64,000 bases of DNA, from the NCBI GenBank assembly GCA_024138015.1, contig JAMXBB010000003.1:15358197-15422196 (forward strand). Direction: 5' to 3'. The DNA is from Lumnitzera littorea (taxonomy: Eukaryota; Streptophyta; Magnoliopsida; Myrtales; Combretaceae). Both the position numbers and the translations under genes were made by a program. Each line of letters begins with the position of its first letter. Positions within the stretch are counted from its first letter, which is position 1. The notes beneath the pieces were generated by a model. The model was not told the origin of the DNA. It did not search any database and saw only the letters and a program-made list of their open reading frames with translations. Shown piece by piece: positions 12,099 through 23,800 of this stretch.

Positions 12099-12650
12099 TG
12101 TTACGAACCTCCCAAAATGAGCCATTCCCAGGAAGTTCCTAAAGCCCAAGCCCACTAAAAGCTTCCAGAAGATAAAAAGTTCCAAAAGGTTTCAGAGAAA
12201 TCTAGAATCTTATATAATAGTAGGTGGGGTAGGTGAATATGGTAGTTGGGAGTTAACTGTAACTGTTAGATCGAATTAATCTCAACCATTAATTTATAAA
12301 AGCTTTCTGTATATATAGGGGTGTTCCCCTTAAATATAAGATACAAGTCATTTGAGTGAATATAAGAAAGTTTCTCTCTCTATTTTCTCTCTCTAAACTT
12401 TGTGAGTATATTACAGGCTTACTTAGCTTTCCTTAGTATGGTTAGGAACGCTAAGTGTTGCACGAGATCGAGTGATAAAATCCGCCTGTGATAAAAGATA
12501 CAAGTCATTTGAATGAATACAAGAAAGTTTCTCTCTCTATTTTCTCTCTCTAAACTTTGTGAGTGTATTACAAGCTTACTTAGCCTTCCTTAGTGTGGTT
12601 AGGAACGCTAAGTGTTGCACGGGATCGAGTGATAAAATCTGCCCGTGACA
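12099..12650 (+). repeat. 5' LTR (552 bp) with an internal 157-bp tandem duplication
   Basis: It begins TGTTACGAAC and ends GCCCGTGACA, followed at once by the PBS. A TATA box (TATATATAGGGG, about 12310) is present. From 12339 to 12650 a ~157-bp segment is repeated: both copies read AGATACAAGTCATTTGA.. through TTTCTCTCTC to GATCGAGTGATAAAATC. The 3' LTR has a single copy of this segment. Confidence 0.85.
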
Positions 12651-12682
12651 AGTGGTATCAAAGCCTAGAAAAGGGACTACTT

Positions 12683-13835
12683 ATGGAGAAAATGTCATCT
12701 GGAGGAGACAACAATACTTCAATGGTCGATGAGTTAGCCGACCATGATGATCGCCATGTTACCAAGCAAAGGGCTAGTTCCCAGGACTTGCTGAACTCCC
12801 TCCTTAATAGGATGGATAGGGCAGAGTTGAGCATTGCTGAGGCCAAGGAACAATTTGATGAGTCTCAAGGCAGTCTTGAGAAGATAGAAGAAGAAGAACT
12901 CCGAGGCAAATTGCAAGAAGCACTAAATTGGGCAGTAGAAGAGCTTAAGCAGCGTGGAAACGTTATTAAAGACAAGGGTGACGCTCTCCAAGCCCGAGTT
13001 ATGACTTTAGAAACTTAGGAAGAAGCTTATGAAGCTAAGATTGATGCAGTGGTAACAGCCATGTGTTAGGAGATTGAAGATCTCAAGACTCAATTGACGG
13101 CTTGTCAAATTGCTATTGCAAATGGAGTAACCGTCTAGAAGGGCCATAGGGTCGATATTCCAAAGCCAGAGCATCTCAACGGAATGCGGTCCGCTCGAGA
13201 AGTAAACAGCTTCTTATAAGGAGTGGAACAATACTTTAATGTTGTAGGAATCTTAAATGATGCTCGAAAGGTATGTACTACTGTCATGTATCTGAAAGAC
13301 TTTGCTATGGTATGGTGGCACAGGAGGGTAGCTGATATTAACACATGGGATAGCTTTATACAAGAGCTGAAGGGTCAATTCTCCCTTTAAAATGCTGCTA
13401 AGGAAGCAAAGGTGAAATTGCGTCACCTAACCCATAAGGGTAACATAAAGTAATATGTAAAGGAATTTTCAGAGTTGATGTTGGAGATCCCAAACCTTAA
13501 CTAAGAAGATGCTTTGGTAATGTTTGTAGATGGCTTAAAGCCCTGGGCTAAATTAGAACTAGAGCGAAAGGGAGTGGAAGACATTTCCAAGGCTATAACA
13601 ATTGTTGAAGGCCTAATGGAATTTCAGAAGACAGATCCTAAGACCTCAGGGGAAAGATGGAAAGGGGAAGCTAAAAGGGAGAAGAGTGAGAGTTCTTCCA
13701 AGGGAAAAACCAAGGTAGAGGAAAGAGATAACGATCGAGGTAGAACTCATGAAAGAAGAGACAGGGAACGATAGAAACCTTGTAAATTGAAATGTTATTT
13801 CTGTAATGATCCCCATTATGCCAGGGAGTGTCCGA
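12683..13835 (+). pseudogene. gag with CCHC zinc knuckle, broken
   Basis: The start ATG is at 12683, just after the PBS. The frame continues to the knuckle through stops at 13016, 13067, 13136, 13217, 13388, 13451 and 13502. Most of these sit where Gln codons would be expected. There is a coiled-coil-like N-terminal part, then a capsid-like part near 13260-13540. The knuckle at 13793-13831 reads CYFCNDPHYAREC (CX2CX3HX4C, one residue shorter than the usual spacing before His). This protein would form the particle shell and bind RNA. Confidence 0.8.
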
Positions 13836-13959
13836 AGAAAAAGAGATTGGCGACGTTGGTAGCATGTAAGAGCTCAAATGAAGGGGATGAGGCTCAGTTA
13901 AGGTCAGTTCATCCACTCAGTGCCATGAAGTCTCAAGCTAACGAAAGAAGAAAAGGATT

Positions 13960-14290
13960 GATGTATACTGAAGTATCGGTAGCAGGTAAGAAACTTAATG
14001 CCTTCGTAGACATAAGAGCATCCCATCTTTTCATTTTTGATATGGCAGCAAAGAAGTTAAGGCTAAAAGTGGAGGAAACCAAAACATGGCTTAAAACGGT
14101 TAACTCAAAAGAAGTTCCTACTATTGGAGTAGCTAAGGAGATAGAACTCTATATTAGGGGTTGGTAGGGAAAGGAGACAATTGAAGTAGTGCCAATGGAT
14201 GATTTTGAATTTGTGATTGAGATGAATTTCCTAGATTGCATTGATGCACTTATTATACCGCAGGCTAATTGCATTTGTGTACTTGATCAC
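13960..14290 (+). pseudogene. Aspartic protease, active site damaged
   Basis: The active-site triad region reads D-I-R-A-S-H (14009-14026) where the family has D-T/S-G-A-S-H. The Asp is retained, but the next two residues are changed, each explicable by one C-to-T or G-to-A change. The downstream MNFLD motif (about 14222) matches the second conserved block. One stop (14165) interrupts the frame. Confidence 0.75.
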
Positions 14291-14559
14291 AGCTCACAAT
14301 GTGTAGTCCCCGTCATAAGAAAGGTAAGCCAAGCCACTAAATTCCTATCGGCTATGCAATTGGAAAAGAGACTTAAGAAGAATGAAGTCACTTACTTGGC
14401 CGCCTTAAAAGTCAGGGAAGAGACTATTGGTCAGGAAAGCATTCTACCTCAAGTAGGGGAGATATTAGAAGAATTTAGGGATATAATGCAGCCAATGTTA
14501 CCCAAAAGGTTACCACTAAGAAAAGAGGTAAACCATGTCATAGAATTGGAACCTAGAGT

Positions 14560-15390
14560 CAAGCCGCTCGCTGCCCGCCGCCGTCCAATACAAGATGTCA
14601 CCTCCAGAATTAGAAGAGTTAAGGTGACAACTAAAGGAATTACTAGAAGTAGGTTTCATTAGGCCTTCAAAGGCACCTTTTGGAGCTCTTGTACTCTTTT
14701 AGAAGAAACAAGATGGATCACTCCAAATGTGTATTGATTACCGAGCCTTAAACAAGGTCACTATAAAGAATAAGTATCCCATTCCACTAGTATCGGACCT
14801 ATTTGATAGGTTGGGAGAAGCTAGATACTTCTCCAAATTAGATTTACGGTTGAGATACTACCAAGTGAGGATTACAGAAGGAGACGAACCCAAGACCACT
14901 TGTGCTACAAGGTATGGTGCTTTTAAATTCTTGATCATGCTGTTCGGCCTTACCAATGCCTCGGCTACTTTCTGTACACTTATGAATCGTGTTTTGGCCC
15001 CCTTTCTTGATTAATTTATAGTAGTATACTTAAATGACATCATGATTTATAATAAGACGTTGGAGGAACACATAGAGCACATTCGTTCGGTATTCTTAGC
15101 TTTGAGAAGGAATGATCTATATGTGAAACTAGAGAAATATACTTTTACGCAAAAAGAGGTGATGTTCCTTGGTCACATAGTGGGGAGAGGAAAGATTACG
15201 ACGGACAAAGGAAAGGTGCAGGCCATCTGGGATTGGACGGAGCCCACTAAGCCTATTGAGTGGAGATCCTTTCTTAGCTTAGTGAATTACTATAGAAGAT
15301 TCATTAAAGGCTATTCGAGGATAGCAAGCCTATTGATAAACTTACTAAAAAAGAATATCCCTTGGGTTTAGAGTACAGATAGAAGATAGG
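14560..15390 (+). pseudogene. Reverse transcriptase, catalytic Asp lost
   Basis: RT motifs are present in order: MCIDYRALNKVT (14727), KYPIPLVSDLFDRL, FSKLDLR, and the catalytic loop at 15027-15038. This loop reads Y-L-N-D where the family has Y-x-D-D; the first Asp codon has become AAT. FLGHIV and YYRRFI follow. A frameshift lies near 14580 and stops lie at about 14613, 14701 and 15013. The enzyme cannot be active as written. Confidence 0.85.
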
Positions 15391-15770
15391 CACTCGAGAC
15401 CTTGAAAATAGCAATCACTAAGGAGTCGGTCCTTCTCCTTCCTAACTTTAGCAAACCCTTTGAGGTATGTATAGATGCTAGTGATTTTGCTGTTAGAGGG
15501 GTTTTAATGCAGGAAGGATACCCTGTGGCATTTGAAAGCCGGAAGTTGAATAACAGAGAAAGGTGATATCCAGTGTATCAAAAGGAGATGATGGCAATAG
15601 TATACTGTCTTCGGGTATGAAGGCACTACTTGTTAGGAAAGAAGTTTGTGGTCAAAATTGATAATATGACCACTAGCTATTTTCAGACTCAAAAGAAGCT
15701 CTCTCTTAAGTAAGCCCAATGGCAGGTAAGACTAACGTCGTGGCGGATGCTTTGAGCCGAAGGGTTGAGT
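15390..15770 (+). pseudogene. RNase H domain, stops and internal deletion
   Basis: FEVCIDASDF (about 15460) and FESRKLNNRER (about 15532), then HYLLGKKFVV, are the usual Ty3/gypsy RNase H landmarks. Several stops occur. At about 15720 the C-terminal part is cut short, so AQW is followed almost at once by NVVADALSRR, the segment leading into integrase. Confidence 0.75.
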
Positions 15771-17190
15771 TGGCAGCCATCAGTAAACCTGAAAGCAACT
15801 TCGTTGATAGAATTCAAGAGGGGATGGAGAGTAATAAGTAGGCTAAAGCTCTATTAATCCAATGTTAAGAAGGGAAAACAATGAGATTTTGGTAAGAGAA
15901 TGGACTAATATATACAAAAGGACATCGAATTTATGTGCCATAATCTTTGAACCTAAGAAGGGAGATACTTAGAGAGTGTCATGATTCTAAATGGGTAGGT
16001 CATCCAGGAATACATCGTACCCAAGCCTTAGTAGAGGAGAAGGTGGAGGAGAAGTATTTTTGGCCACACATGAGGGAAGATGTTGAGAGCTATGTTCGAA
16101 CTTGTCTTGTGTGCCAATAAGATAAAGTTGAAGACAAGGCAACTCCAGAGCTACTAGAGCCTCTTCCCATTCATGAACGGCCATGGGAGGGTGTTTCTAT
16201 GGACTTCATTGTAAGTTTGCCCTGATCAGAAGGGTATGGTACAATTATGGTTGTAGTAGACAAGTTCTCAAAATAGGCGACTTTTATTCTAGCAACAAAG
16301 GAGTACCCGATAGATGAGTCTACTCGATTATTCCTGAGACATATAGTAAAGTATTGAGGCTTACCAAGAAACATTGTAAGTGATCGAAATGGGTCATTTA
16401 CAGGGAAATTTTGGACATAATTGTTCAAACTTCTGAGATCTGAGTTGAACTTTTCAACTAGTTTGCATCCTTAGACGGATGGCTAGATGAAGCGAGCGAA
16501 TGGTCTAGTGGAATTATACTTAAGGCATTTTATAGGAGCTAACCAACGCGATTACATCAAGTTGTTAGATGTGGCACAGTTCTCGTTCAACCTACAGAAG
16601 AATGAGTTTATTGGATAGAGTCCTTTCGAGATCGTCCAAGGAAGGCAACCCTTAACTCCTAATACGGTGACAATGGGATATACAGGGTCTAACCCTCCCG
16701 CATATAAATTTGCAAGGGAATGGCAAGAAAATCATGACTTAGCTTGGACATACTTAGATCGAGCTATCAAGAGAATGAAGAAGATTGCAAACAAAAAGCG
16801 TAAGTCGATGGAATATCAAGTAGGCAACCAAGTGCTTATTAAGTTACATTTGATATAACGTACGAGAGGATAACTGCATAAAGGTTTAATGAGGCGCTAC
16901 GAGGGCCCATTCTCAATTGTGAAACAAGTGGGGCGAGTGTCTTACAAATTGGAACTTCCATCTAAATTGAAATTTCACTCGGTTTTCTACGTGAGTATGC
17001 TAAAACCATTCCACAAGGATGAGGAAGACCTCATAAAAGCTATATCACAAAGGGCCCCAATAGGAGTAAGGGATTCGTTTGACAAAGAAGTTGAAGGGAT
17101 CATAGCCGATAGACATGTAAGGAGACGTGGATAGACTCTCAAACATGAATATATGGTTATGTGGAAGGGAAGACCAGAGAGTGAGGCTAG
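15770..17190 (+). pseudogene. Integrase with chromodomain-like C-terminus, DDE triad broken
   Basis: An HHCC-type zinc-binding part is visible (HDSKW..GHPGIHRT.. CLVC, about 15978-16120). The core has Asp at 16202 and Asp at 16382, 60 codons apart. The residue 36 codons further (16490-16492), where the catalytic Glu belongs, is Lys (AAG). A GPF/Y-like module (RRYEGPFSIV, RVSYKLELP, about 16892-16960) and a terminal MVMWKGRPESEAS (about 17153-17190) suggest a chromovirus-type chromodomain. About ten stops interrupt the frame. Confidence 0.85.
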
Positions 17191-17422
17191 TTGTAACCAT
17201 TAGATCGAATTGATCTTAACCATTAATTTGTAAAGGTTTTTTATATATATAGGAGTGTTCCCCTCTTATGTAAGATACAAGTCATTTGAGTGAATATAAC
17301 GTACCTTCATAGTTTCTCTCTCTAAATTTTATGAGTGTATTATAGACTGACTTAACCTTTCTTAATATAGTTAAAAACGCTAAGTATCACACGAGATCAA
17401 ATGACGGAATCTGCTTGTGACA
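17191..17422 (+). repeat. 3' LTR, 5'-truncated
   Basis: It is homologous to 12250-12650 but starts inside the LTR and has only one copy of the 157-bp unit. TATA (TATATATAGGAG, about 17242) and CT-rich tract are preserved. It ends CTTGTGACA. Only ~440 bp separate it from the DEX1 start codon. Confidence 0.8.
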
Positions 17423-17864
17423 CATGCACTACATGTGCCTTCAGTGTAATTGCACATGTAAGAATCATAATACATTAAAGGTGCATTCAATTAATGTGTC
17501 TTCAATATATTATATTCATAAAATTTTTTTAAATGACTCTTTTTCTATGATATTTAAAATAAAAAATCCGTACACATATAAAACTCAAACAACTTAAACA
17601 AAATATTGAACGCCCCAGTGCCCAGCCCCCAAGTGAACCCGCGGGGCGTCTTCGGTCTTACAAACCATTGACTCCATTGTATCGTACCTTACTGTAGTTG
17701 AAAACCCAGCACCTCGTTCTCTTCTCGCGCTCATCCTGAGAGAGGGAGAGGGATAACGCCCTAGAATAATATGATTCCATCTCGTTTCCTAAGAGACTAG
17801 TGAATTATAATCATTTCTAAACCCAAAAACTTCTTATGCAGTGATCAAATAACAGTAAGATCAT
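17423..17864 (+). promoter_or_regulatory. Promoter and 5' UTR region of DEX1
   Basis: There are ~440 bp between the retrotransposon LTR and the DEX1 ATG. A weak TATA-like ATATAAAAC occurs near 17574-17582. From about 17690 a CT/GA-rich leader follows (TTCTCTTCTCGCGCTC, GAGAGAGGGAGAGGG), typical of plant 5' UTRs. The core promoter is short because the transposon lies so close. Confidence 0.45.
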
Positions 17865-20800
17865 ATGAAATCCTTAGGGCTTAGGGTTTTCCTGATCTGT
17901 AATCTTCTCTTCTTCGCCATTGCCGATGACTCCAAGAAGAACAAATTTCGAGAGAGAGAAGCCACCGATGATTCTCTCGGCTATCCCAATATGTGAGCCC
18001 CATAGATTCTCGTGCTCTTCCTTTTTCCTTTTTCCTTTTATTCGATTCGTTTAGCTATTGATGTTAATTTTATGAAAGTGTAAAATCTTGCCTATTGTTG
18101 AATGGTACTAGAGCATAATTATAATGCATGTTTGTGTGTGAATGCGCATGCGCGCGTTTCAGAGATGAGGATGCATTGTTGAATACACAGTGCCCTAGGA
18201 ACTTGGAACTCAGATGGCAGACGGAGGTTAGCTCCAGCATATATGCTGCTCCGTTGATTGCTGACATCAACAGGTGATGTGTCAATTTATTCCAATTGTA
18301 TACGATGTTTAATCGATTGAAGCAACACCACTATTTCTTGAAAATGACTTTTGTTTCAACTATTGAGTCGCTTCGAATTGTGGAATTTTGTCTGAATCAG
18401 CGATGGGAAGCTTGATATCGTGGTTCCTTCATTTGTTCATTACCTTGAAGTTTTAGAAGGTTCTGATGGTGACAAGATGCCCGGTAAATGTTGTTTTCTC
18501 TTTTGATGTTGATACATACTGCATCAACTTATATCACTCTAGGATAGCAGAATGACTGGATCAGTGCACTGCAAGTACAAAAACCTTTAATGTGAATCGA
18601 GATTTAATTCTAAACATTTCAGAATTATTCAGAACTGTTAAACTTCTCTTTCATTTGGTTTTCCCCTTCCGAACTTTGTGTTGGTGCTTTTTGTTTGTTT
18701 TGCTGGCATGCTCTTATCGTCATAGTACACAGCATCAAAGCAATAAGATAGACTTGTTCAGGAATTTAGAAGATCTACAATTTAATTGATAGTCACAATC
18801 AGAGTTTGGGGAGGCATTGAAATCAGAGATCGACATAAAGGTTTACAAGTTTCAATGTTTGCTTGTCTGTGAAATTAACGTCTAAGGTGGAAGTAAAGTA
18901 ATAGGCAGTGGTACTCACCATTGAACTAAATTATCTTTTTAAGCATAGGGTGCAACGTGGTCTTTGTGTGTATTAGTGGAGCTTTTGAGGTTTGAGTATC
19001 TTGCATTGGATTGATGTTTGAGAGCACTCTGCTGATACTTAATAATTGGTCAGGTTGGCCTGCTTTCCACCAATCAACAGTGCATGCGAGTCCTCTACTT
19101 TATGATATTGACAAGGATGGTGTAAGAGAAATAGCATTGGCTACATATAATGGAGAAGTGCTTTTCTTCAGGTGACCATCTGTGTATAGTTATTTTCAAA
19201 CAAACTCTGGTTTTGTATGAATTATTTATTTATATTTTTATGATACCATTATGTACTATATCTCAATGCACAATGTATGCATGTTTAGAGTCTCAGGTTA
19301 TGTTATGTCTGACAAATTAGAGATTCCTCGGAGAAAGGTGCCTAAAAACTGGTATGTTGGTCTGCATCCAGATCCAGTGGACCGATCTCATCCAGATGTG
19401 CATGACAATCAACTTGTACAGGATGCTGCAGAGTCAAAGATTTTTTCTCGTAAGTTTCATGTTTTTGTTAATGACCTTCATATTTATTAGTTCTTTTTCA
19501 GAAGAAGTATTCTGTTGCTGTTTGGTTAAATACTCTTGATGTGAAAAACTCTTACAGTGGCATTTTAGGGTAGATAGTGCGAATTGCCTGGCACTTTCTT
19601 TTGGAAAACTTGCTTTTTTGTTGGCCATGCATTGCTTAGGCATCATTCTTAATCATGGCAGAAGATAATGAAGTCCCAAGTCAATCCAACAGCACGGATT
19701 CTACAAAGGCTGAAAATGAAACTTCTGCCAAGAATGTTCCCAAGTCAGAGAATGCGCAAAATTCAAACAATGCTCTGTCAGACACCAACATCAAGATGAT
19801 GAAGGACATGGATAACTCTACCGTAGCAAGATTGGAAGGAAATGCTGAGCCAGAGAATGCTCAAAATTTGAACAATACTCAGTCAGACACCAATATCCAG
19901 ATGATGAAGGACATGGATAACTCTACCAAAGCAGGATTGGGAGGAAATGCCAATGCAGATACTGGAACAAGAACGGGTAGGCAACTGTTCGAAGATAAAA
20001 GCTCACAGGGATCGCATGATGGGGGTTCTGAGTCAAAAAATAACGATAACAAAGATGTGCCTGTTGCAACTGTGGAGAATGATGAAGGCCTGGAAGCAGA
20101 TGCTGATTCATCTTTTGATCTGTTGCGTGATAATGATGAGCTGCCTGATGAGTATAGCTATGACTATGAGGACTATGTGGACGAATCCATGTGGGGAGAC
20201 GAAGAATGGACTGAACAACAACATGAGAAATTGGAGGATTATGTGAATGTTGATGCTCATGTTTTATGCACTCCTGTATGTTCTTGATCCTACTACTTGT
20301 GTATCTATACTTGGTTGAGACTAAAATGAGAAGCATACCTTGAAGATAAGAGTTGTATACAACTTGTAAACTACAGATTAAAGTTTATACCCAACCCAGC
20401 TTTTAACGATTCTTCTCTCATATCTGCCAGGTCATTGCCGATATTGATAATGATGGAGTATCGGAGATGATTATTGCTGTCTCCTACTTCTTTGATCATG
20501 AGTGAGTTTCTTATGATTTGTGTCTTTTGTATTTTTCATACCTTTTTTTTCCCCACGTATCATTCATGTTTGAGTTCATCAGCCATTAGAATGGACCTTA
20601 CTTAAGATGAAACTCTACTTGTGTATATTTTCTTTTTTCATAGAATATTGATGCATTCTCTGAAATGGATGGAATTATGATTGCTTGAGAAGCTAGGTGA
20701 TTTGACCGTGCCATTTCTTATAGTTAGCGTATATCTACTTCAATTTGATACAATCTATGGTTCATGGAAAAGATCATAAGAGTTACAGTAAAGGTATGAA

Positions 20801-23800
20801 CTTTAACAAGAATTAGGGCTAAATTGGATATTTTATTGATAGAATGAAAGAAAAAGTACATCAGCTGCCATGGAAGACAACTCCAAAAGTAAACTTGCTC
20901 TCCAATTCTCTCTCAAGAGAGCCACAACAAACTAACAGACCTTTCTGGACTCACGCTTATTCTCTTCTAAGGCCTATTGATAGGCCATCTATGACACAAT
21001 ACTCCCAACTAAGAAAACAAACAATATGGTAATTATAATCAACTACTACAAATAGATATGCTAACTAAGAAATGGCAAGGTCGTATCATTGGGACTCAAA
21101 ATACTTCTTCATTTTTTAATAATTAAATGAGTGCTGATGCATATGAGAAAAAGAAGAAATTACTCTTGGCCACGAGTGGGTTCCACTAGTTTGTGGAGCT
21201 AAAAAAATTGAAGCAGTGGTTCTGTAGTTCTTGGCTTCATGGACGATATAAATTCAGATATACAACACCTAGACTGAATGAGTAGACTTTGCAATTGGTT
21301 GCTTGTTGCATTGGACTTAGGAAATGATAAAATTGGTGGTCTTATAGGGTCATAATCTGAGATAAGATTATCTTTTGTGCTGAAGCATACATTAGTTTGT
21401 ATACGTTGGGCAATGCTTGGTATAAGAATGATATTTTTGTTCGTTTGAATGCCATTTGCTTTATTTTCAACTGATGACAGTGGATACATCTGAAATTATA
21501 TTATTGCTACTGCCATAACAAAAAGCAATCCTATGAATTTACAGGTACTATGACAAAACAGAGCATATGAAAGAACTAGGTGAGATTGATATTGGGAAAT
21601 ATGTGGCTGGTAGCATAGTTGTCTTCAATCTTGACACAAAGCAAGTGAAGTGGACTTGCCCACTAGATTTGAGTACAGACTCTGGAAACTTCCGTGCATA
21701 TATATACTCCTCTCCTACAGTTGTTGATTTGGATGGTGATGGGAACTTGGATATCCTTGTTGGAACTTCTTTTGGTCTCTTTTATGTCATAGATCATCAA
21801 GGTGATTTTCTAGATTTGCATGTATTTCAAAGATTATTTTTTAATATAATAGTGCAATTCATGATTTCATTTCTTATGATGCGAGGTGGTCTTGTAAGTT
21901 GAAACTGCTCCAAAATAAAGCAGAATGAGGAATTGTTTCACTCTTATCTGTGTCTCTTGGTTGCCTTTAAGAATGTAAAATAACCTCCTGAGAGATACAT
22001 AAGATACCAGTGCAGATGAGGGACCTTAATTTTAGGTCATGACATGCTGCTGTGAGATATTTGAAGAAGAGAAATATTATGTTGTTGGATTGACATATTG
22101 TTAATGTAATATTGCAAATTGCTTAGTGGTTTACTGAAGAGGTCTTTAAAAAGGCACAAATGTGAGTTGGAATAATGATAAAAGAGAGAGTGAAATGTGA
22201 GTCTGTTTTTAGTGGAAAAAATAGATATATATGTAGGCTATCAAAAAGAAATATCTAGGCTCTTCTTTTTTACAGTCAAGACATCTCAGCTAGCTGTTGA
22301 TTGATTTTATGTGGTATGCTTTGTATGGAATGTCTTTTCAGGTAAGGTTAGAAACAAATTTCCTTTAGAGATGGCTGAAATACAAGGAGCTGTTGTTGCT
22401 GCTGATATCAATGATGATGGTAAAATTGAAATTGTTACTACTGATACACATGGGAATGTTGCTGCCTGGACTGCACAGGGGGTAGAAATTTGGGAGAACC
22501 ACCTTAAAAGTCATATTCCTCAGGTAATTTGCCAGTTTCACATTAGTTGGTGCTAATTGTTTTTTGAGCCGCATTTTCCATCTTGTTTACTGCATTTCCT
22601 TGAGAATCCTCAGCCGATCAATGTGCTGTCCTGGTTGTGCCCTTTCATATAGCAAGTAGCTGGTATATCATTGTCCTGTAAACTGAGCATAAATTTTTTC
22701 TTACTGAAGTATATCAATCACATTATGCTTATACTAATCCTGCGCATGCAGTAAGAATGATCGCAATAGACTGATTTGTCCATTGTGAGTTTTAGAAACT
22801 TGAGCAAAATTAACAATATTTATACAGAAAATTAGAAGCAAAATCACAAAAATCTTTTCTTAGGCACATGCAATAACATATTCTTGCGTTTGTTTTGGTT
22901 TGGCTTTTTTTTTCAATCTTTTTAATAATTTTATACTGCATTCCTTTCTACTAGGACATGCGCGCATGATCCTTGTGCCTCAAAATAAAATAGTTTAATT
23001 ACTCAGTATTGAATATAAAATGATTATTTTAACTTGATTAATATGATATTATTATAAGACAATATTTGCTTCACGGCAAACTGCAGTTATAAAGAGATTG
23101 CCATTACCCTCCACTAGCCAGTATTCCTTATGCAAAAATTGTATATCATACTTGTGGAGTGAATTGATGTATTTTGGCTTGGTAATACAGATAATAATAT
23201 CTGGAATAGCCTAATGACATAGGAGGATCTCATGAATTAGGTCATGCTCTTTCTTGACTTACTGAATTATGTGGGAAAATCCCCTTTTCAGCGTGTTTCC
23301 TGTGGATGGAGAAAGGTTATGGTTCAGAGTGCTTAGAGATGATATATGTGCATATTCACTGTTTATCATGCAAAACATCAAGTAGCATTTTTTTTTAATG
23401 CTTCCGAACTATTATTTTATTTGGTTGAAATTATGATAAATTGGAAGGTGAAAGTAAGGCAAAAAGACTGCATTTCTTTTGTTCATGATAGAAATGTAAG
23501 GGAAAAGCTCAAGGTGGAACCATCTGATGCTTTTGAAAATCCTTTTCCATCATCAGGTGACTGTGAGTATCACATAAAGCCTGAGAATGCAAAGAAAATG
23601 CAATGCATAACAGGCATAAACCTGCCCTTTCAAACTCTATAGTCATACAGGATAAGGTTGCTTATTTTATGTTCAACTTGTGAGAAGCTGTTGACTTGGT
23701 TGGCAAATTGGTTGTGACTCCTATGATTTTGGGTTGAGTGGAGTAGACAGTGGTCTGAATGGGATCCACAAAAGAGGAATTTAAGCCTTAAAGCAGAATC

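Larger units (their letters stand above)
12099..17422 (+). mobile_element. Near-complete, inactivated Ty3/gypsy retrotransposon
   Basis: The order is 5' LTR, PBS (AGTGGTATCAAAGCC, 12651-12665), gag, CCHC knuckle, protease, reverse transcriptase, RNase H, integrase with a chromodomain-like end, and a partial 3' LTR. RT before integrase defines Ty3/gypsy. Reading on the plus strand is broken by many stops and at least one frameshift near 14580. Target duplication is probably CATG (12095-12098 and 17423-17426). A ~30-40-bp loss joins the RNase H end to the sequence before integrase near 15720. The 3' LTR lost its 5' third, so polymerase coding (ending about 17190) runs directly into LTR sequence. 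The element lies just upstream of DEX1, in the same orientation. Confidence 0.9.

Noticed and set aside
19923..20336. 137-codon minus-strand open frame overlapping DEX1 exon 6
   Set aside because: Shadow of the DEX1 coding frame, which is well supported on the plus strand.
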